This document shows, piece after piece, positions 16,810 to 25,486 of a stretch of DNA of 62,355 nucleotides. The first letter of the stretch is position 1. The number at the start of each line of letters is the position of its first letter. The translations under genes and the position numbers were made by a program. The stretch comes from an uncultured Bacteroidales bacterium (GTDB taxonomy: Bacteria > Bacteroidota > Bacteroidia > Bacteroidales > F082). The notes under the pieces are model-generated. The model was not told where the DNA came from. It ran no database searches and saw only the letters and a program-made list of their open reading frames with translations. Location of the stretch: the NCBI GenBank assembly GCA_900318265.1, contig ONKA01000022.1, positions 1 to 62,355 on the forward strand, in the 5' to 3' direction.

Positions 16810-18261
16810 ATGAAAAGAACACTCACCACAACTCTAATGCTCCTTTTCGTTGTCACCACATTAGCTCAAGGTGTCGACGATGCCTGTCTGTTCTCGCAGA
16901 CCTATTATCAAGGCACTGCCAAAGCCTTGGGCATGGGTAATGCCATGGGTGCGGTAGGTGGCGACATGGCCTCCGTCTGCATCAACCCAGCGGGCATGGG
17001 CATCTATCGCAGCACCGAGTTCACCACCACCCTCAGCCTGATGGACAACTACCTTTCCTCCACCTATTATGGAACCACCAACGGTGCCAACAGAATGCGC
17101 CTCTCCATACCCAACCTAGGTTATGTCGGCACAAAGCAAAGGAGCAACTACAAGCCTTTGCGTTACACCCAGTTTGGCATTGGGCTCACCCGCACCAACG
17201 ACTTCAACATGAATACCTTTAGCAAGGGCATCAACCCGACCAGTTCTAAGATTGACTCTTATTTGGCTCGAATGACCGACTACTCACCAGATGACCTGCA
17301 CGATGTTTTTCCATACGACATCTATCCTGCTTGGAGCACTTATCTCATTGATCTCTATGAGGATGATATGGAAGAATACTATGGGAGTCCAGTTCCCCAA
17401 GGCAACATCTGGCAAGGTCAGGAAAGCGAGTTTAAGGGGCGTTCGGAATCCTGGACCTTTGCGGGTAGTGCCAACTACTACGACAGGCTCTTCTTCGGCA
17501 TGAGTGTTGACTTGGCGCACATCAAACGTTGGGGCGTTAGAACCTTCCAAGAAAGTCGCGTTGAAGGTACCGACACCGAATTCAACCAATGGCACTATCG
17601 GGAAGACCTCAGCAGCACCGGATGGGGTGTCAACATGAAAGCAGGACTCATCTTCCATGCCACCCATTGGCTCCGCCTCGGAGCAGCCTTCCACTCGCCC
17701 ACGCTCTACAGCTTCGACGAGACCTGGCAAACCGAGACGGAATCGCAAATCCTAGGCATCACGAGGAAAAGCCTCAGCCCCGAATCAAGCTATGAATACA
17801 CCTTCATTAGTCCTTTGAAATGGGTGGGCAGCATGGCTTTTGTTTTGGGCGACCAAGGCATGATTAGCCTCGATGCAGAATACACCAACTATGGCGCGGC
17901 ACGGTTCAAGGCCAGCGACTATGACTACGGCGTTGTCAACGACGACATCCAAGACGCTTACGGAAAGACCTTCAATTTCCGATTGGGCAGTGAATGGCTG
18001 CTGGGAAGGTCCTATCTGAGATTAGGCGCAGCCTATTACGGCAGTCCCTTTGGTCTTGGCGAGCCTGGAGGTAGCGTCAAGAAAGCCTCCTGCGGCATCA
18101 GCATGCCCGTGTCAGACGACACCACCTTCGACTTCGCCTACGAGCTGACCTACGGCAAATCCTATCATTTCCTATACGATGCAGGAGATTTGGGCATCGA
18201 GCCCGTCACACAAAAACAGATCAAAAACCTTGTGACAGCCACGCTCAAGGTGCGCTTCTAA
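16810..18261 (+). CDS. OmpP1/FadL-like outer-membrane barrel protein
   Basis: 483 residues from the ATG that begins a signal peptide (MKRTLTTTLMLLFVVTTLAQ). The mature N-terminus shows the FadL/TodX pattern: GTAKALGMGNAMGAVGGD followed by CINPAGMGIYRSTEF. The rest is alternating strands ending in a terminal Phe (TLKVRF), as expected for barrel assembly. FadL relatives carry hydrophobic compounds across the outer membrane; the substrate here cannot be inferred. It is flanked by its own terminator and promoter. Confidence 0.8.
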   Translation: MKRTLTTTLMLLFVVTTLAQGVDDACLFSQTYYQGTAKALGMGNAMGAVGGDMASVCINPAGMGIYRSTEFTTTLSLMDNYLSSTYYGTTNGANRMRLSIPNLGYVGTKQRSNYKPLRYTQFGIGLTRTNDFNMNTFSKGINPTSSKIDSYLARMTDYSPDDLHDVFPYDIYPAWSTYLIDLYEDDMEEYYGSPVPQGNIWQGQESEFKGRSESWTFAGSANYYDRLFFGMSVDLAHIKRWGVRTFQESRVEGTDTEFNQWHYREDLSSTGWGVNMKAGLIFHATHWLRLGAAFHSPTLYSFDETWQTETESQILGITRKSLSPESSYEYTFISPLKWVGSMAFVLGDQGMISLDAEYTNYGAARFKASDYDYGVVNDDIQDAYGKTFNFRLGSEWLLGRSYLRLGAAYYGSPFGLGEPGGSVKKASCGISMPVSDDTTFDFAYELTYGKSYHFLYDAGDLGIEPVTQKQIKNLVTATLKVRF

Positions 18262-18264
18262 ACG

Positions 18265-18299
18265 AAAAAAGGCTGCTCGTATCGAGCAGCCTTTTGTTT
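18265..18299. terminator. bidirectional terminator
   Basis: AAAAGGCTGCTCG-TAT-CGAGCAGCCTTTT flanked by A and T runs, between a plus-strand barrel gene and a minus-strand zinc-ribbon gene. Confidence 0.85.
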
Positions 18300-18313
18300 T
18301 AGATTCACACAAC

Positions 18314-19327
18314 TTATGCGTTGTATTGTGCGATGATGCCCTTGTCAACAAGGATACGGCCGCAATACTCGCACACGATGATTTTCTTGTGCGTGCAGAT
18401 GTCCAACTGATGTTGGGGCGGGATACGGTTGAAGCAGCCACCACAAGCTTCATCGAAGATACCGACAACGGCAAGACCGTTACGGGCATTCTTACGGATG
18501 CGCTTATAAGCCACAAGCAGACGGTCTTCCACCAACTTCTCACAGTCGGCCGAACGTTGCAGGAGTTGTTCCTCTTCCTTCTCGGTGCCTTCCACCAGCG
18601 ACTGAAGTTCCTCTTTCTTCTCATCAAGTGAAGACTTCAGCTCGGTGAGACGCATCTGAGCCTCGGCAACCTTAGTGGCCACCTCGTTGTCCTTAGCGGT
18701 AATCTCTCTGATACGCTTCTCAGACAACTGGTTGTCAAGCTGTTGATACTCAATCTCCTTGGTCAGCGAATCATATTCGCGGTTGTTGCGCACATTGTTC
18801 TGTTGATCCTCATATTTCTTGATCAGAGCCTCGGTCTCTTTGATCTTGATCTTGTAGTCCGAGATATCTTTCTGATGCTTCTTGCTGTCTTCCTTGAAGT
18901 TGGCGATACGAGTCTCCAAGCCGGCGATTTCGTCTTCCAAATCCTGGATTTCAAGAGGCAGGTTGCCACGATAGGCACGAATCTCGTCGATCTTCGAGTC
19001 GACCTGTTGCAAGGTATAGAGCGCCACCAGCTTTTGCTCGACACTCACCTCCACAGGATCAACTTCAGTTTTGTGAGCTTCCTCTACCACGGCAGGAGCT
19101 TCTTCCTTCTCTACAGGAGCTTCTTCTTTCACCTCGGGTTTCGGTTCGGCATTGGTGGTTTTCTTCGTCGCCTTCTTGGCTTTCTTCTCCTCAACAACCT
19201 CTTCCTTCACTTCAGGTTCGGCAGTGGCTTTAGTAGTTTTTTTTGTAGCCTTCTTGGTTTCCTTAACTTCTTTAACCTCAGCGGCTTCGGCCACCTCGGC
19301 AACTTCTTTGATTTCTTTCTTAGCCAT
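18314..19327 (-). CDS. C4 zinc-ribbon coiled-coil protein (DUF164/COG1579 type)
   Basis: 337 residues. The first 105 or so are low-complexity Lys/Glu/Ala/Thr (TKKATKKTTKA-like repeats) and not typical of the family. Residues about 110-285 form a long coiled coil, and the C-terminus has a zinc ribbon with C294-x2-C297 and C319-x2-C322. COG1579 proteins often sit beside Nif3-like genes, as here, where the next gene upstream on the same strand is nif3-like with an 8-base gap. Proposed roles in nucleic-acid binding are unproven. The basic/acidic N-terminal extension is the odd feature. Confidence 0.8.
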   Translation of the reverse strand: MAKKEIKEVAEVAEAAEVKEVKETKKATKKTTKATAEPEVKEEVVEEKKAKKATKKTTNAEPKPEVKEEAPVEKEEAPAVVEEAHKTEVDPVEVSVEQKLVALYTLQQVDSKIDEIRAYRGNLPLEIQDLEDEIAGLETRIANFKEDSKKHQKDISDYKIKIKETEALIKKYEDQQNNVRNNREYDSLTKEIEYQQLDNQLSEKRIREITAKDNEVATKVAEAQMRLTELKSSLDEKKEELQSLVEGTEKEEEQLLQRSADCEKLVEDRLLVAYKRIRKNARNGLAVVGIFDEACGGCFNRIPPQHQLDICTHKKIIVCEYCGRILVDKGIIAQYNA

Positions 19328-19334
19328 ATTGTGA

Positions 19335-20132
19335 TTACTTATTTCTTACAAAATAATGGACCGAATTCGTCTTGGTTTCGGCGATTTCGGCTGCAAAGGT
19401 AGGAAATTTTTTCCTAATTAGTTCAACTATTAATTCTTTCGTAAATTGTTCGGTCTCAAAATGTCCGCCATCGACTAGGAGGATGTTGCCTTCAGGAACA
19501 AAAAAGTCGTGGTATTTGATATCGGCAGTAAGATAGGCATCGGCTTTTTGACGTATGGCATCGGTCATGAAAGGCGTACCCGAGCCACCGCATAATGCCA
19601 CTTTTTGGATTTGCCGCCCAATCAATGCGGAATGGCGAAGGCATGGGGAACCGATGGTTTCGGCAACAAGACCCAGGAAATCGGTTTCATCTATCGGATT
19701 GTCAAACGTGCCGATCATCCCGGAGCCACAAATTTCGGGCGCAGCCTCAGAAGGTTGAAGCAAGTGCAGGTCTTTCAGTCCAAGCCTTTCAGCCAGCACA
19801 CGACTCACACCCAAATAGCTGTTGTCCAGGTTGGTATGCATCGAAATCATAGCAATATCGTGCTTGACGGCCTTCATCACAGCACGCTCAATATAGGTTT
19901 CAGGTGTCAGATGTTTCAAACCTCTGAAAATCAAGGGATGGTGACTGATGATGAGGTTACAATGTTTGGCAATGGCCTCGTCCACGATTTCTTCAGTGAT
20001 ATCAAGGCATACCAAGGCTTTATGGGCTTTCGCATTAAGGTCGCCAACCTGCAAACCCGCATTGTCGTAACTCTCCTGCCATTGCAAAGGTGCAATCTCG
20101 GTGATGCAGTTCAAAATGTCTTTTACAAGCAT
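19335..20132 (-). CDS. Nif3-like dinuclear metal-centre protein
   Basis: 265 residues of the NIF3/YbgI/DUF34 family, which forms hexamers with two metal ions per subunit and is sometimes misnamed GTP cyclohydrolase I type 2. Metal ligands expected in ISHHP are present (H64, H65), with a C-terminal HxxxE-type motif in GGHFETEQF. The ATG chosen gives MLVKDILNCITEIAP, a standard Nif3 start, and lies just after a good promoter; a longer open frame upstream runs through the lpxK promoter. Biochemical role is uncertain in all bacteria. Confidence 0.87.
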   Translation of the reverse strand: MLVKDILNCITEIAPLQWQESYDNAGLQVGDLNAKAHKALVCLDITEEIVDEAIAKHCNLIISHHPLIFRGLKHLTPETYIERAVMKAVKHDIAMISMHTNLDNSYLGVSRVLAERLGLKDLHLLQPSEAAPEICGSGMIGTFDNPIDETDFLGLVAETIGSPCLRHSALIGRQIQKVALCGGSGTPFMTDAIRQKADAYLTADIKYHDFFVPEGNILLVDGGHFETEQFTKELIVELIRKKFPTFAAEIAETKTNSVHYFVRNK

Positions 20133-20150
20133 AAATTCAAAATTGAGGCT

Positions 20151-20158
20151 CAAAATTA
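20151..20158 (-). promoter_or_regulatory. TAnnTTTG box for the nif3-like operon
   Basis: Reads TAATTTTG on the minus strand, with a leader of about 14 bases. It lies 12 bases from the opposite-facing lpxK box. Confidence 0.55.
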
Positions 20159-20170
20159 GGAAAAAATGTC

Positions 20171-20178
20171 TAATTTTG
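20171..20178 (+). promoter_or_regulatory. TAnnTTTG box for lpxK
   Basis: TAATTTTG ends nine bases before the lpxK ATG, predicting a leader of a few bases at most. Confidence 0.55.
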
Positions 20179-20187
20179 ACCCCTACA

Positions 20188-21234
20188 ATGAGAATTTTAC
20201 TGCTACCCATATCGTTTCTGTACCATATTGTGCTGGCAATCAGACACAAGCTGTATGATTGGCACATCTTGAAAACCACACGGTTTGAAAAACCCGTGAT
20301 TTGCGTTGGCAACCTCAAACTCGGAGGAACGGGAAAAACGCCCCTTACGGAATACCTCATCCGTCTTTTGAAGAACGATTACCGAGTGGCCACCTTGAGC
20401 CGTGGCTATGGCAGGCGGACCAAAGGCTTCAAGTTGGCAGAATCTTCAAGCAAATACGAAGATTTGGGCGACGAGCCTTTGCTCTATTTCAAGAAATATC
20501 CAGGTATTCAAGTCGCGGTGGACGAAGATCGGGTGGATGGTGTGACACACCTGCTTGGGGAGCAAGATGTCGAAGTTGTCCTTTTGGACGACGCCTTCCA
20601 ACATCGAAGCATAAGTGCGGGATTGAACATCCTTCTGACGGAATACCAGCGTCTTTACATGGACGATTACCTCTTCCCTACTGGTACCTTACGCGATGTG
20701 AGGTCGGCTGCCAAACGCGCCGACATCATCGTAGTAAGCAAAGCGCCAAAAGAATTAAGCGAGGAAGAAAAGCGGCAGATAACCAACAGATTAAACACCT
20801 CCGATAGTCAAAAGGTGTATTTCTCCTACTTGGAACATGCGGCATTGCAACCTTTGAATGAAGCGGCAAAGGTGTTCCCCCTTGAAGAAGCAGATGGCGC
20901 TTTTGCATTTTGCGGCATCGGCAATCCCAAGCCTTTTGTCGAAGAACTGAAAAGACGCTATCATGCTGTTGATTTTCTGCCTTTTGGCGACCATCATGCC
21001 TACAAGGAAAACGACATGAAAGCCGTTCTCAATTGGTTTGAAAAACTCGAAGGAGAAAAGAAAATCATCGTCACCACCGAAAAAGATGCAGTGCGATTGA
21101 CAAATTCTCCTTATCTTTGTCAATTTGAAGATGTGCCGCTATACGAATTGCCCGTCGCGGTACGTTTCCATGAAGAAGAGAAGTTTAACGAAGAAATATT
21201 GAGTTATGTACGAAAGAATGCTCACCACGGTTGA
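20188..21234 (+). CDS. lpxK: tetraacyldisaccharide 4'-kinase
   Basis: Phosphorylates the 4' position of the lipid A disaccharide precursor at the inner membrane, a late step of the Raetz pathway. 348 residues from the ATG near the promoter. An N-terminal hydrophobic stretch (ILLLPISFLYHIVLAI) is followed by the P-loop GGTGKTP (46-52), LSRGYGRRTKG, GDEP and DDAFQHR, all LpxK hallmarks. It overlaps the purine nucleoside phosphorylase gene by 29 bases. lpxH is two genes downstream, so two lipid A genes share the operon. Confidence 0.94.
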   Translation: MRILLLPISFLYHIVLAIRHKLYDWHILKTTRFEKPVICVGNLKLGGTGKTPLTEYLIRLLKNDYRVATLSRGYGRRTKGFKLAESSSKYEDLGDEPLLYFKKYPGIQVAVDEDRVDGVTHLLGEQDVEVVLLDDAFQHRSISAGLNILLTEYQRLYMDDYLFPTGTLRDVRSAAKRADIIVVSKAPKELSEEEKRQITNRLNTSDSQKVYFSYLEHAALQPLNEAAKVFPLEEADGAFAFCGIGNPKPFVEELKRRYHAVDFLPFGDHHAYKENDMKAVLNWFEKLEGEKKIIVTTEKDAVRLTNSPYLCQFEDVPLYELPVAVRFHEEEKFNEEILSYVRKNAHHG

Positions 21235-22042
21235 TTTCATCAACAATAAAACCAACGGATTCAAGCCCGAGGTCGGTGTCGTGTTAGGCTCAGGCTTAGG
21301 CGGCTTAGCCAATGGCATCGATGTTGAATATGCCATCCCTTATTCTGAGATTCCAAATTTCCCCGTCTCAACGGTGAAAGGCCACCAGAGCCAGTTGCTG
21401 TTTGGCACCATCGCCGGACGCAAGGTCATCGCTATGCAGGGTCGTTTCCATTACTACGAGGGCTATCCGATGAGCGAGATTGTCTTCCCTATCCGCGTGA
21501 TGATGAAGCTGGGCATTCAATTCCTCATCCTCAGCAACGCGGCTGGCGGTTTGAACCCCGCATTCAAGGTGGGCGACATCATGATCATCAACGACCAAAT
21601 TCATGCCATGCCTAACCCACTTATCGGTCCGCATGACGACCGCTTCGGCGAGCGTTTCCCCGACATGAGCGAGCCTTACGATAAGCGTCTCATCAAGCTA
21701 GCCGATGAAATCGCTTTGGAGAAAGGCATCTGGGTGCAGCATGGTGTGTATTGTTCCACTTCAGGTCCAACCTATGAGACGCCTGCAGAGTGCCGTTATT
21801 TCCGCATCATCGGTGCCGACACCATCGGCATGTCGACTACACCCGAGGTCATCGTGGCACGGCAAGGCAAATTGCCAGTCTTTGGCTTGAGCATAGTCTC
21901 TGACATGGGCAACATCTATGGTGTGGACCATGTCAGCACCATCACACATGAGGAAGTCATCAAAGCCGTGAACGCCGTGGAGCCCAAGCTCATCACCCTC
22001 ATCACCGAACTCATCCGCCGCTCGTCCGAAATCCAATTCTGA
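21206..22042 (+). CDS. purine nucleoside phosphorylase
   Basis: A 278-residue cytoplasmic enzyme that splits purine nucleosides with phosphate into base and (deoxy)ribose-1-phosphate. Motifs fit the trimeric PNP family: VVLGSGLGGLA, the phosphate-binding QGRFHYYEGY, LSNAAGGLNP, and STSGPTYETPAE with the purine-site region. The start overlaps lpxK; a second ATG 12 bases later is possible. The stop shares one base with the lpxH start (TGATG), which suggests translational coupling. Confidence 0.92.
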   Translation: MYERMLTTVDFINNKTNGFKPEVGVVLGSGLGGLANGIDVEYAIPYSEIPNFPVSTVKGHQSQLLFGTIAGRKVIAMQGRFHYYEGYPMSEIVFPIRVMMKLGIQFLILSNAAGGLNPAFKVGDIMIINDQIHAMPNPLIGPHDDRFGERFPDMSEPYDKRLIKLADEIALEKGIWVQHGVYCSTSGPTYETPAECRYFRIIGADTIGMSTTPEVIVARQGKLPVFGLSIVSDMGNIYGVDHVSTITHEEVIKAVNAVEPKLITLITELIRRSSEIQF

Positions 22043-22806
22043 TGGCCGTCTATTTCGTCACCGATTTCCATTTGGGCATCCCTTCAATCGAGGACAGCCA
22101 AAAACGCGAGCGCAAGCTGTTGCGCTTCCTTGATGGCATCCGTCCCGACTGTGAGGAGCTCTACCTGATGGGCGACTTGTTCGACTTCTGGTTCGAGTAT
22201 AAAACCGTGATCCCCAGAGGTTTTGTCCGTCTGCAAGGCAAGTTGGCCGAGTTCACTGACGCGGGCATCCCCGTCCACATGTTCATCGGCAACCATGATT
22301 TGTGGAGTTTCGGTTATCTGCATGATGAATTGGGCATTGAGCTGCATCGTGAACCTGTCGTCAAGACCATCAAAGGCAAGAAGTTCTTTTTGGTCCACGG
22401 CGACGGCAGAGGGCCAGGCGACAAAGGCTACAAGTTCCTGAAGAAAGTGTTTGAATGCAAGTTTAACCAATGGTTGTTCAGGCATCTGCACCCTGATATC
22501 GGCATCGGTTTGGCCTTGCGATGGTCGCACAACCACCGTCTGAAAAAACTCAAGAACGAAGTGGAGCGCGGCTATTACGATGACATCCCCAACACCCGCC
22601 TCTACCAATACGCCCAAGAGCAGGCCGCACTCGACCCCAGCATCGACTTTTTCGTCTTCGGACATCAGCACAAGCCCATGCAATACAAGACTGGCGACCA
22701 TGCTTTGACCACCGTCGTTGGCAATTGGATTTACGATTTCACTTATGCCGTGTTTGACGGAGAGACGGTAGAATTGAAATATTTTGAGAAACAAAACAAC
22801 AACTAA
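22042..22806 (+). CDS. lpxH: UDP-2,3-diacylglucosamine diphosphatase
   Basis: A metallophosphoesterase making 2,3-diacylglucosamine-1-phosphate (lipid X) from its UDP precursor. 254 residues with the five conserved blocks: D8-x-H10, G44-D45 (MGDLFDFW), G83-N84-H85-D86, VHGD (H119) and G207-H208-Q-H210. Its operon with lpxK supports LpxH over other phosphoesterases. It follows the phosphorylase with a one-base overlap. Confidence 0.9.
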   Translation: MAVYFVTDFHLGIPSIEDSQKRERKLLRFLDGIRPDCEELYLMGDLFDFWFEYKTVIPRGFVRLQGKLAEFTDAGIPVHMFIGNHDLWSFGYLHDELGIELHREPVVKTIKGKKFFLVHGDGRGPGDKGYKFLKKVFECKFNQWLFRHLHPDIGIGLALRWSHNHRLKKLKNEVERGYYDDIPNTRLYQYAQEQAALDPSIDFFVFGHQHKPMQYKTGDHALTTVVGNWIYDFTYAVFDGETVELKYFEKQNNN

Positions 22807-22817
22807 AAACGCACAAT

Positions 22818-24194
22818 ATGCAAATCACAAAGAATTACATTGAAGCCAACAAGGAGCGTTTCCTTGAGGAACTTTTTGGCTTGATCAGAATCCCATCCAT
22901 CAGTTCAGAATCAGCTCACAAACCGGATATGATCCGCTGTGCAGAGTATTGGCGTGACGCCATCCTGGCCGCTGGCGCCGACAAGGCCGAGGTGATGCCC
23001 ACCGAAGGCAATCCCATCGTCTATGGCGAGAAGATCATCGACCCGAAACTGCCCACCGTCTTGGTTTACGGCCACTACGATGTGATGCCCGTCGACCCCA
23101 TCGACCTGTGGCACACCGACCCGTTTGAGCCCGTCATCAAGGACGGAAAGATCTGGGCCCGCGGCGGCGATGACGACAAAGGCCAGTCGTTCATGCACGC
23201 CAAGGCTTTTGAGACCATGGTGAAGACCAACACCCTCCCATGCAACGTGAAGTTCATGCTCGAAGGCGAAGAGGAAATCGGCTCGGGCAGCCTCTCAAAG
23301 TGGGTCGTAGATTACAAAGACCTCGTCAAGGCCGATGTCATCCTCGTGTCCGACACTTCCATGATTGGCCCCGATGTGCCGAGCATCACCACAGGTCTGC
23401 GTGGCCTCGCCTACTGGGAAATTGAAGTCACTGGCCCTAATGCCGACCTGCACTCAGGCTTATTTGGTGGCAGTGTGGCCAACCCGCTCAACACTCTCTG
23501 CGAGATGATTGCCAAGTGTATGGACGAGAACAGCCACATCACCATACCGCATTTCTATGACGACGTCATCGAATGCTCTCCCCGCGAACGCGAGCTGCTC
23601 AACATGGCTCCTTACAACGAAGAAAACTACAAGAGCAGCCTCGGTGTGAAAGCCCTGCGCGGCGAGGAAGGTTACACCAAGATCGAGCGCGTCGGCATCC
23701 GTCCCACTTTCGACCTCTGCGGCATGTGGGGTGGCTACACAGGCGAAGGTGCCAAGACCGTACTGCCTTCAAAGGCATACGCCAAGCTATCCTGCCGCCT
23801 CGTGCCCGACCAAAACAACGAAAAGATTGCCGTTTTGGTGAAGGACTATCTGGAGAAGAACGCTCCCGACTATGTCACCGTGAAGGTCACACCCCTGCAT
23901 GGCGGACAAGCCTACGGTTGCCCCGTCGACCTGCCGGCATACAAAGCCGCCGAAGCCGCCTACATGGACACTTATGGCAAGCAGCCCATCCCGATGCGTT
24001 CGGGCGGCTCGATTCCGATTATCGCCAGATTCGAGGAAGTGCTGGGCATCAAGTCCATCCTGATGGGCTTCGGCCTCGGTGAAGACGCCATCCACTCACC
24101 CAACGAGAACTACCGCCTCGACCACTTCTACAAAGGCATCGAGACCATCATCGCCTTCTATCAGCATTTCGCCAAGGGCGGAGAGATTGCCTAA
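22818..24194 (+). CDS. M20 family metallopeptidase (dipeptidase type)
   Basis: 458 residues, cytoplasmic (no signal peptide). Zinc-binding and catalytic landmarks of M20 enzymes are present: YGHYDVMPVD (H86, D88), ARGGDDDKGQ with the bridging Asp near 119-120, and LEGEEEIGS with the catalytic Glu. The dimerisation-domain motif DLHSGLFGG indicates the CNDP/PepV-like dipeptidase branch. It is the last gene of the lpxK operon (11 bases after lpxH) and ends at a bidirectional terminator. Substrate is inferred only. Confidence 0.88.
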   Translation: MQITKNYIEANKERFLEELFGLIRIPSISSESAHKPDMIRCAEYWRDAILAAGADKAEVMPTEGNPIVYGEKIIDPKLPTVLVYGHYDVMPVDPIDLWHTDPFEPVIKDGKIWARGGDDDKGQSFMHAKAFETMVKTNTLPCNVKFMLEGEEEIGSGSLSKWVVDYKDLVKADVILVSDTSMIGPDVPSITTGLRGLAYWEIEVTGPNADLHSGLFGGSVANPLNTLCEMIAKCMDENSHITIPHFYDDVIECSPRERELLNMAPYNEENYKSSLGVKALRGEEGYTKIERVGIRPTFDLCGMWGGYTGEGAKTVLPSKAYAKLSCRLVPDQNNEKIAVLVKDYLEKNAPDYVTVKVTPLHGGQAYGCPVDLPAYKAAEAAYMDTYGKQPIPMRSGGSIPIIARFEEVLGIKSILMGFGLGEDAIHSPNENYRLDHFYKGIETIIAFYQHFAKGGEIA

Positions 24195-24215
24195 AAGTTT
24201 GCAACACAACAAAAT

Positions 24216-24249
24216 GAAAAAGGAAGAGTCAGTTGGCTCTTCCTTTTGT
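24216..24249. terminator. bidirectional terminator
   Basis: AAAAGGAAGAGTC-AGTT-GGCTCTTCCTTTT with flanking A and T runs, between convergent genes. Confidence 0.8.
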
Positions 24250-24252
24250 TTT

Positions 24253-25473
24253 TCATTCAACTCCGAACTTGCTTTTGTATTGTTCCGTGATAAAGCCATC
24301 CACCCAATCGTAATAGACTTCCATCGTTTTTGGATCTTTGGCTTTCCGTAGTGCATCCACGGCTTCTTCGCCATGACTCATCACATCCTCTTCAACAAGC
24401 AATAATTGCTGCAGAATACCCGTCCCCTTTTTGTTAATCAATGGAGCAAGATTACCGTAAAAAGCCGTATTGTTACCCTTTTTCAAAGTGAAAACGCGCG
24501 ACTTAAGCTGCAAGCCCATCTCACAAAGACGAGAATGGCCAGTGCCGTCATTCGAAACAAGTGTTGGAAGTTTTCCTGAAGGCAATAATGCCAAAGGCAT
24601 TGCAATGGTGGTCAAAGGCCAACCCATGATCGTCCAACTGATGGTGTTCAGTGGCGACTCGTCAGGTCTGACACCTTGCACCAACACCACAGAAGCCGTA
24701 GAGTAACGTGCAATATAGTCATGGAACGAGACATAACAGGTATCCGTCTCTGTCTCAGGCATCATATCATACATGTCGAGCTGAGTCACACCGTGTTTCA
24801 AATAACGCGAGATGTGAGTGATCAAATAATCATGCTCAAGATGCCCTTCTTTGCATGCTTCTGCCATGAATGCAGTAATGGCTTGATAACGTTCCACACC
24901 TTGATCCAATTTGTGATTACCTGTTGTACCGAAATTGGTTCGCATCAGATAACCGTCAGGTGCCACAGCAGGGTCGTTCACATCAAATTTCACATACTTG
25001 TAGTTACCTGTCTCATAATAGGCGCATCCCCCTTTTGCATCAAGCACAGCAAAATTGGAATTGACATCACGAGGCTTTTTCACCGTGTCCATAAGACGTT
25101 CAAAATCCTCCAATGTAGCGCAAAGTTCCAAAGCCTTGCGGATAAGAATACCGTCGCCATCGGTATCGCCTCCATTGCCATTGAGGTTGTAAGCTGCCGT
25201 GTTGATGATGCCGAAACCAGCTTCATTATGGCCGCCCCAAACATCGACAGGAGTCGTATCTTCGGCATTCACCAAGCCAAGATAGCGGTAGCGCCGACCT
25301 TGCACCACGATCATCATATTGTGCACATTCCCCGAATCGCGATGTTTGAAGATCATCGGGCGGCCGTCCTTGGTGACACGACCAGAAACAATGACCGAGG
25401 TGCAAGCCAGCAAAGGCTGCACCTCGGTCATCATAACTGCCAACACCACAAGGGAGATCAATATCTTCTTCAT
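24253..25473 (-). CDS. exported Ntn-hydrolase, penicillin acylase / C45 peptidase type
   Basis: 406 residues with a signal peptide whose cleavage after Ala23 would expose Cys24 (LLA-CTSVIVSG). An N-terminal Cys followed by a TS..-type strand is the hallmark of cysteine Ntn-hydrolases such as linear amide hydrolases and acyl-CoA:6-APA acyltransferase relatives. Further support comes from FKHRDSGNV, GGHNEAGFGIINTA and NSNFAVLDAKGGCAYYE. It would cleave a linear amide in the periplasm; the substrate is unknown. It lies 13 bases downstream of dsbD and is probably cotranscribed with it. Confidence 0.78.
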   Translation of the reverse strand: MKKILISLVVLAVMMTEVQPLLACTSVIVSGRVTKDGRPMIFKHRDSGNVHNMMIVVQGRRYRYLGLVNAEDTTPVDVWGGHNEAGFGIINTAAYNLNGNGGDTDGDGILIRKALELCATLEDFERLMDTVKKPRDVNSNFAVLDAKGGCAYYETGNYKYVKFDVNDPAVAPDGYLMRTNFGTTGNHKLDQGVERYQAITAFMAEACKEGHLEHDYLITHISRYLKHGVTQLDMYDMMPETETDTCYVSFHDYIARYSTASVVLVQGVRPDESPLNTISWTIMGWPLTTIAMPLALLPSGKLPTLVSNDGTGHSRLCEMGLQLKSRVFTLKKGNNTAFYGNLAPLINKKGTGILQQLLLVEEDVMSHGEEAVDALRKAKDPKTMEVYYDWVDGFITEQYKSKFGVE

Positions 25474-25486
25474 GGCTGGCCTTTAT

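Noticed and set aside
19335-20360. A 341-residue version of the Nif3-like protein
   Set aside because: The first 76 codons run through the divergent promoters and overlap lpxK antisense. The ATG at 20132 gives a standard Nif3 start.
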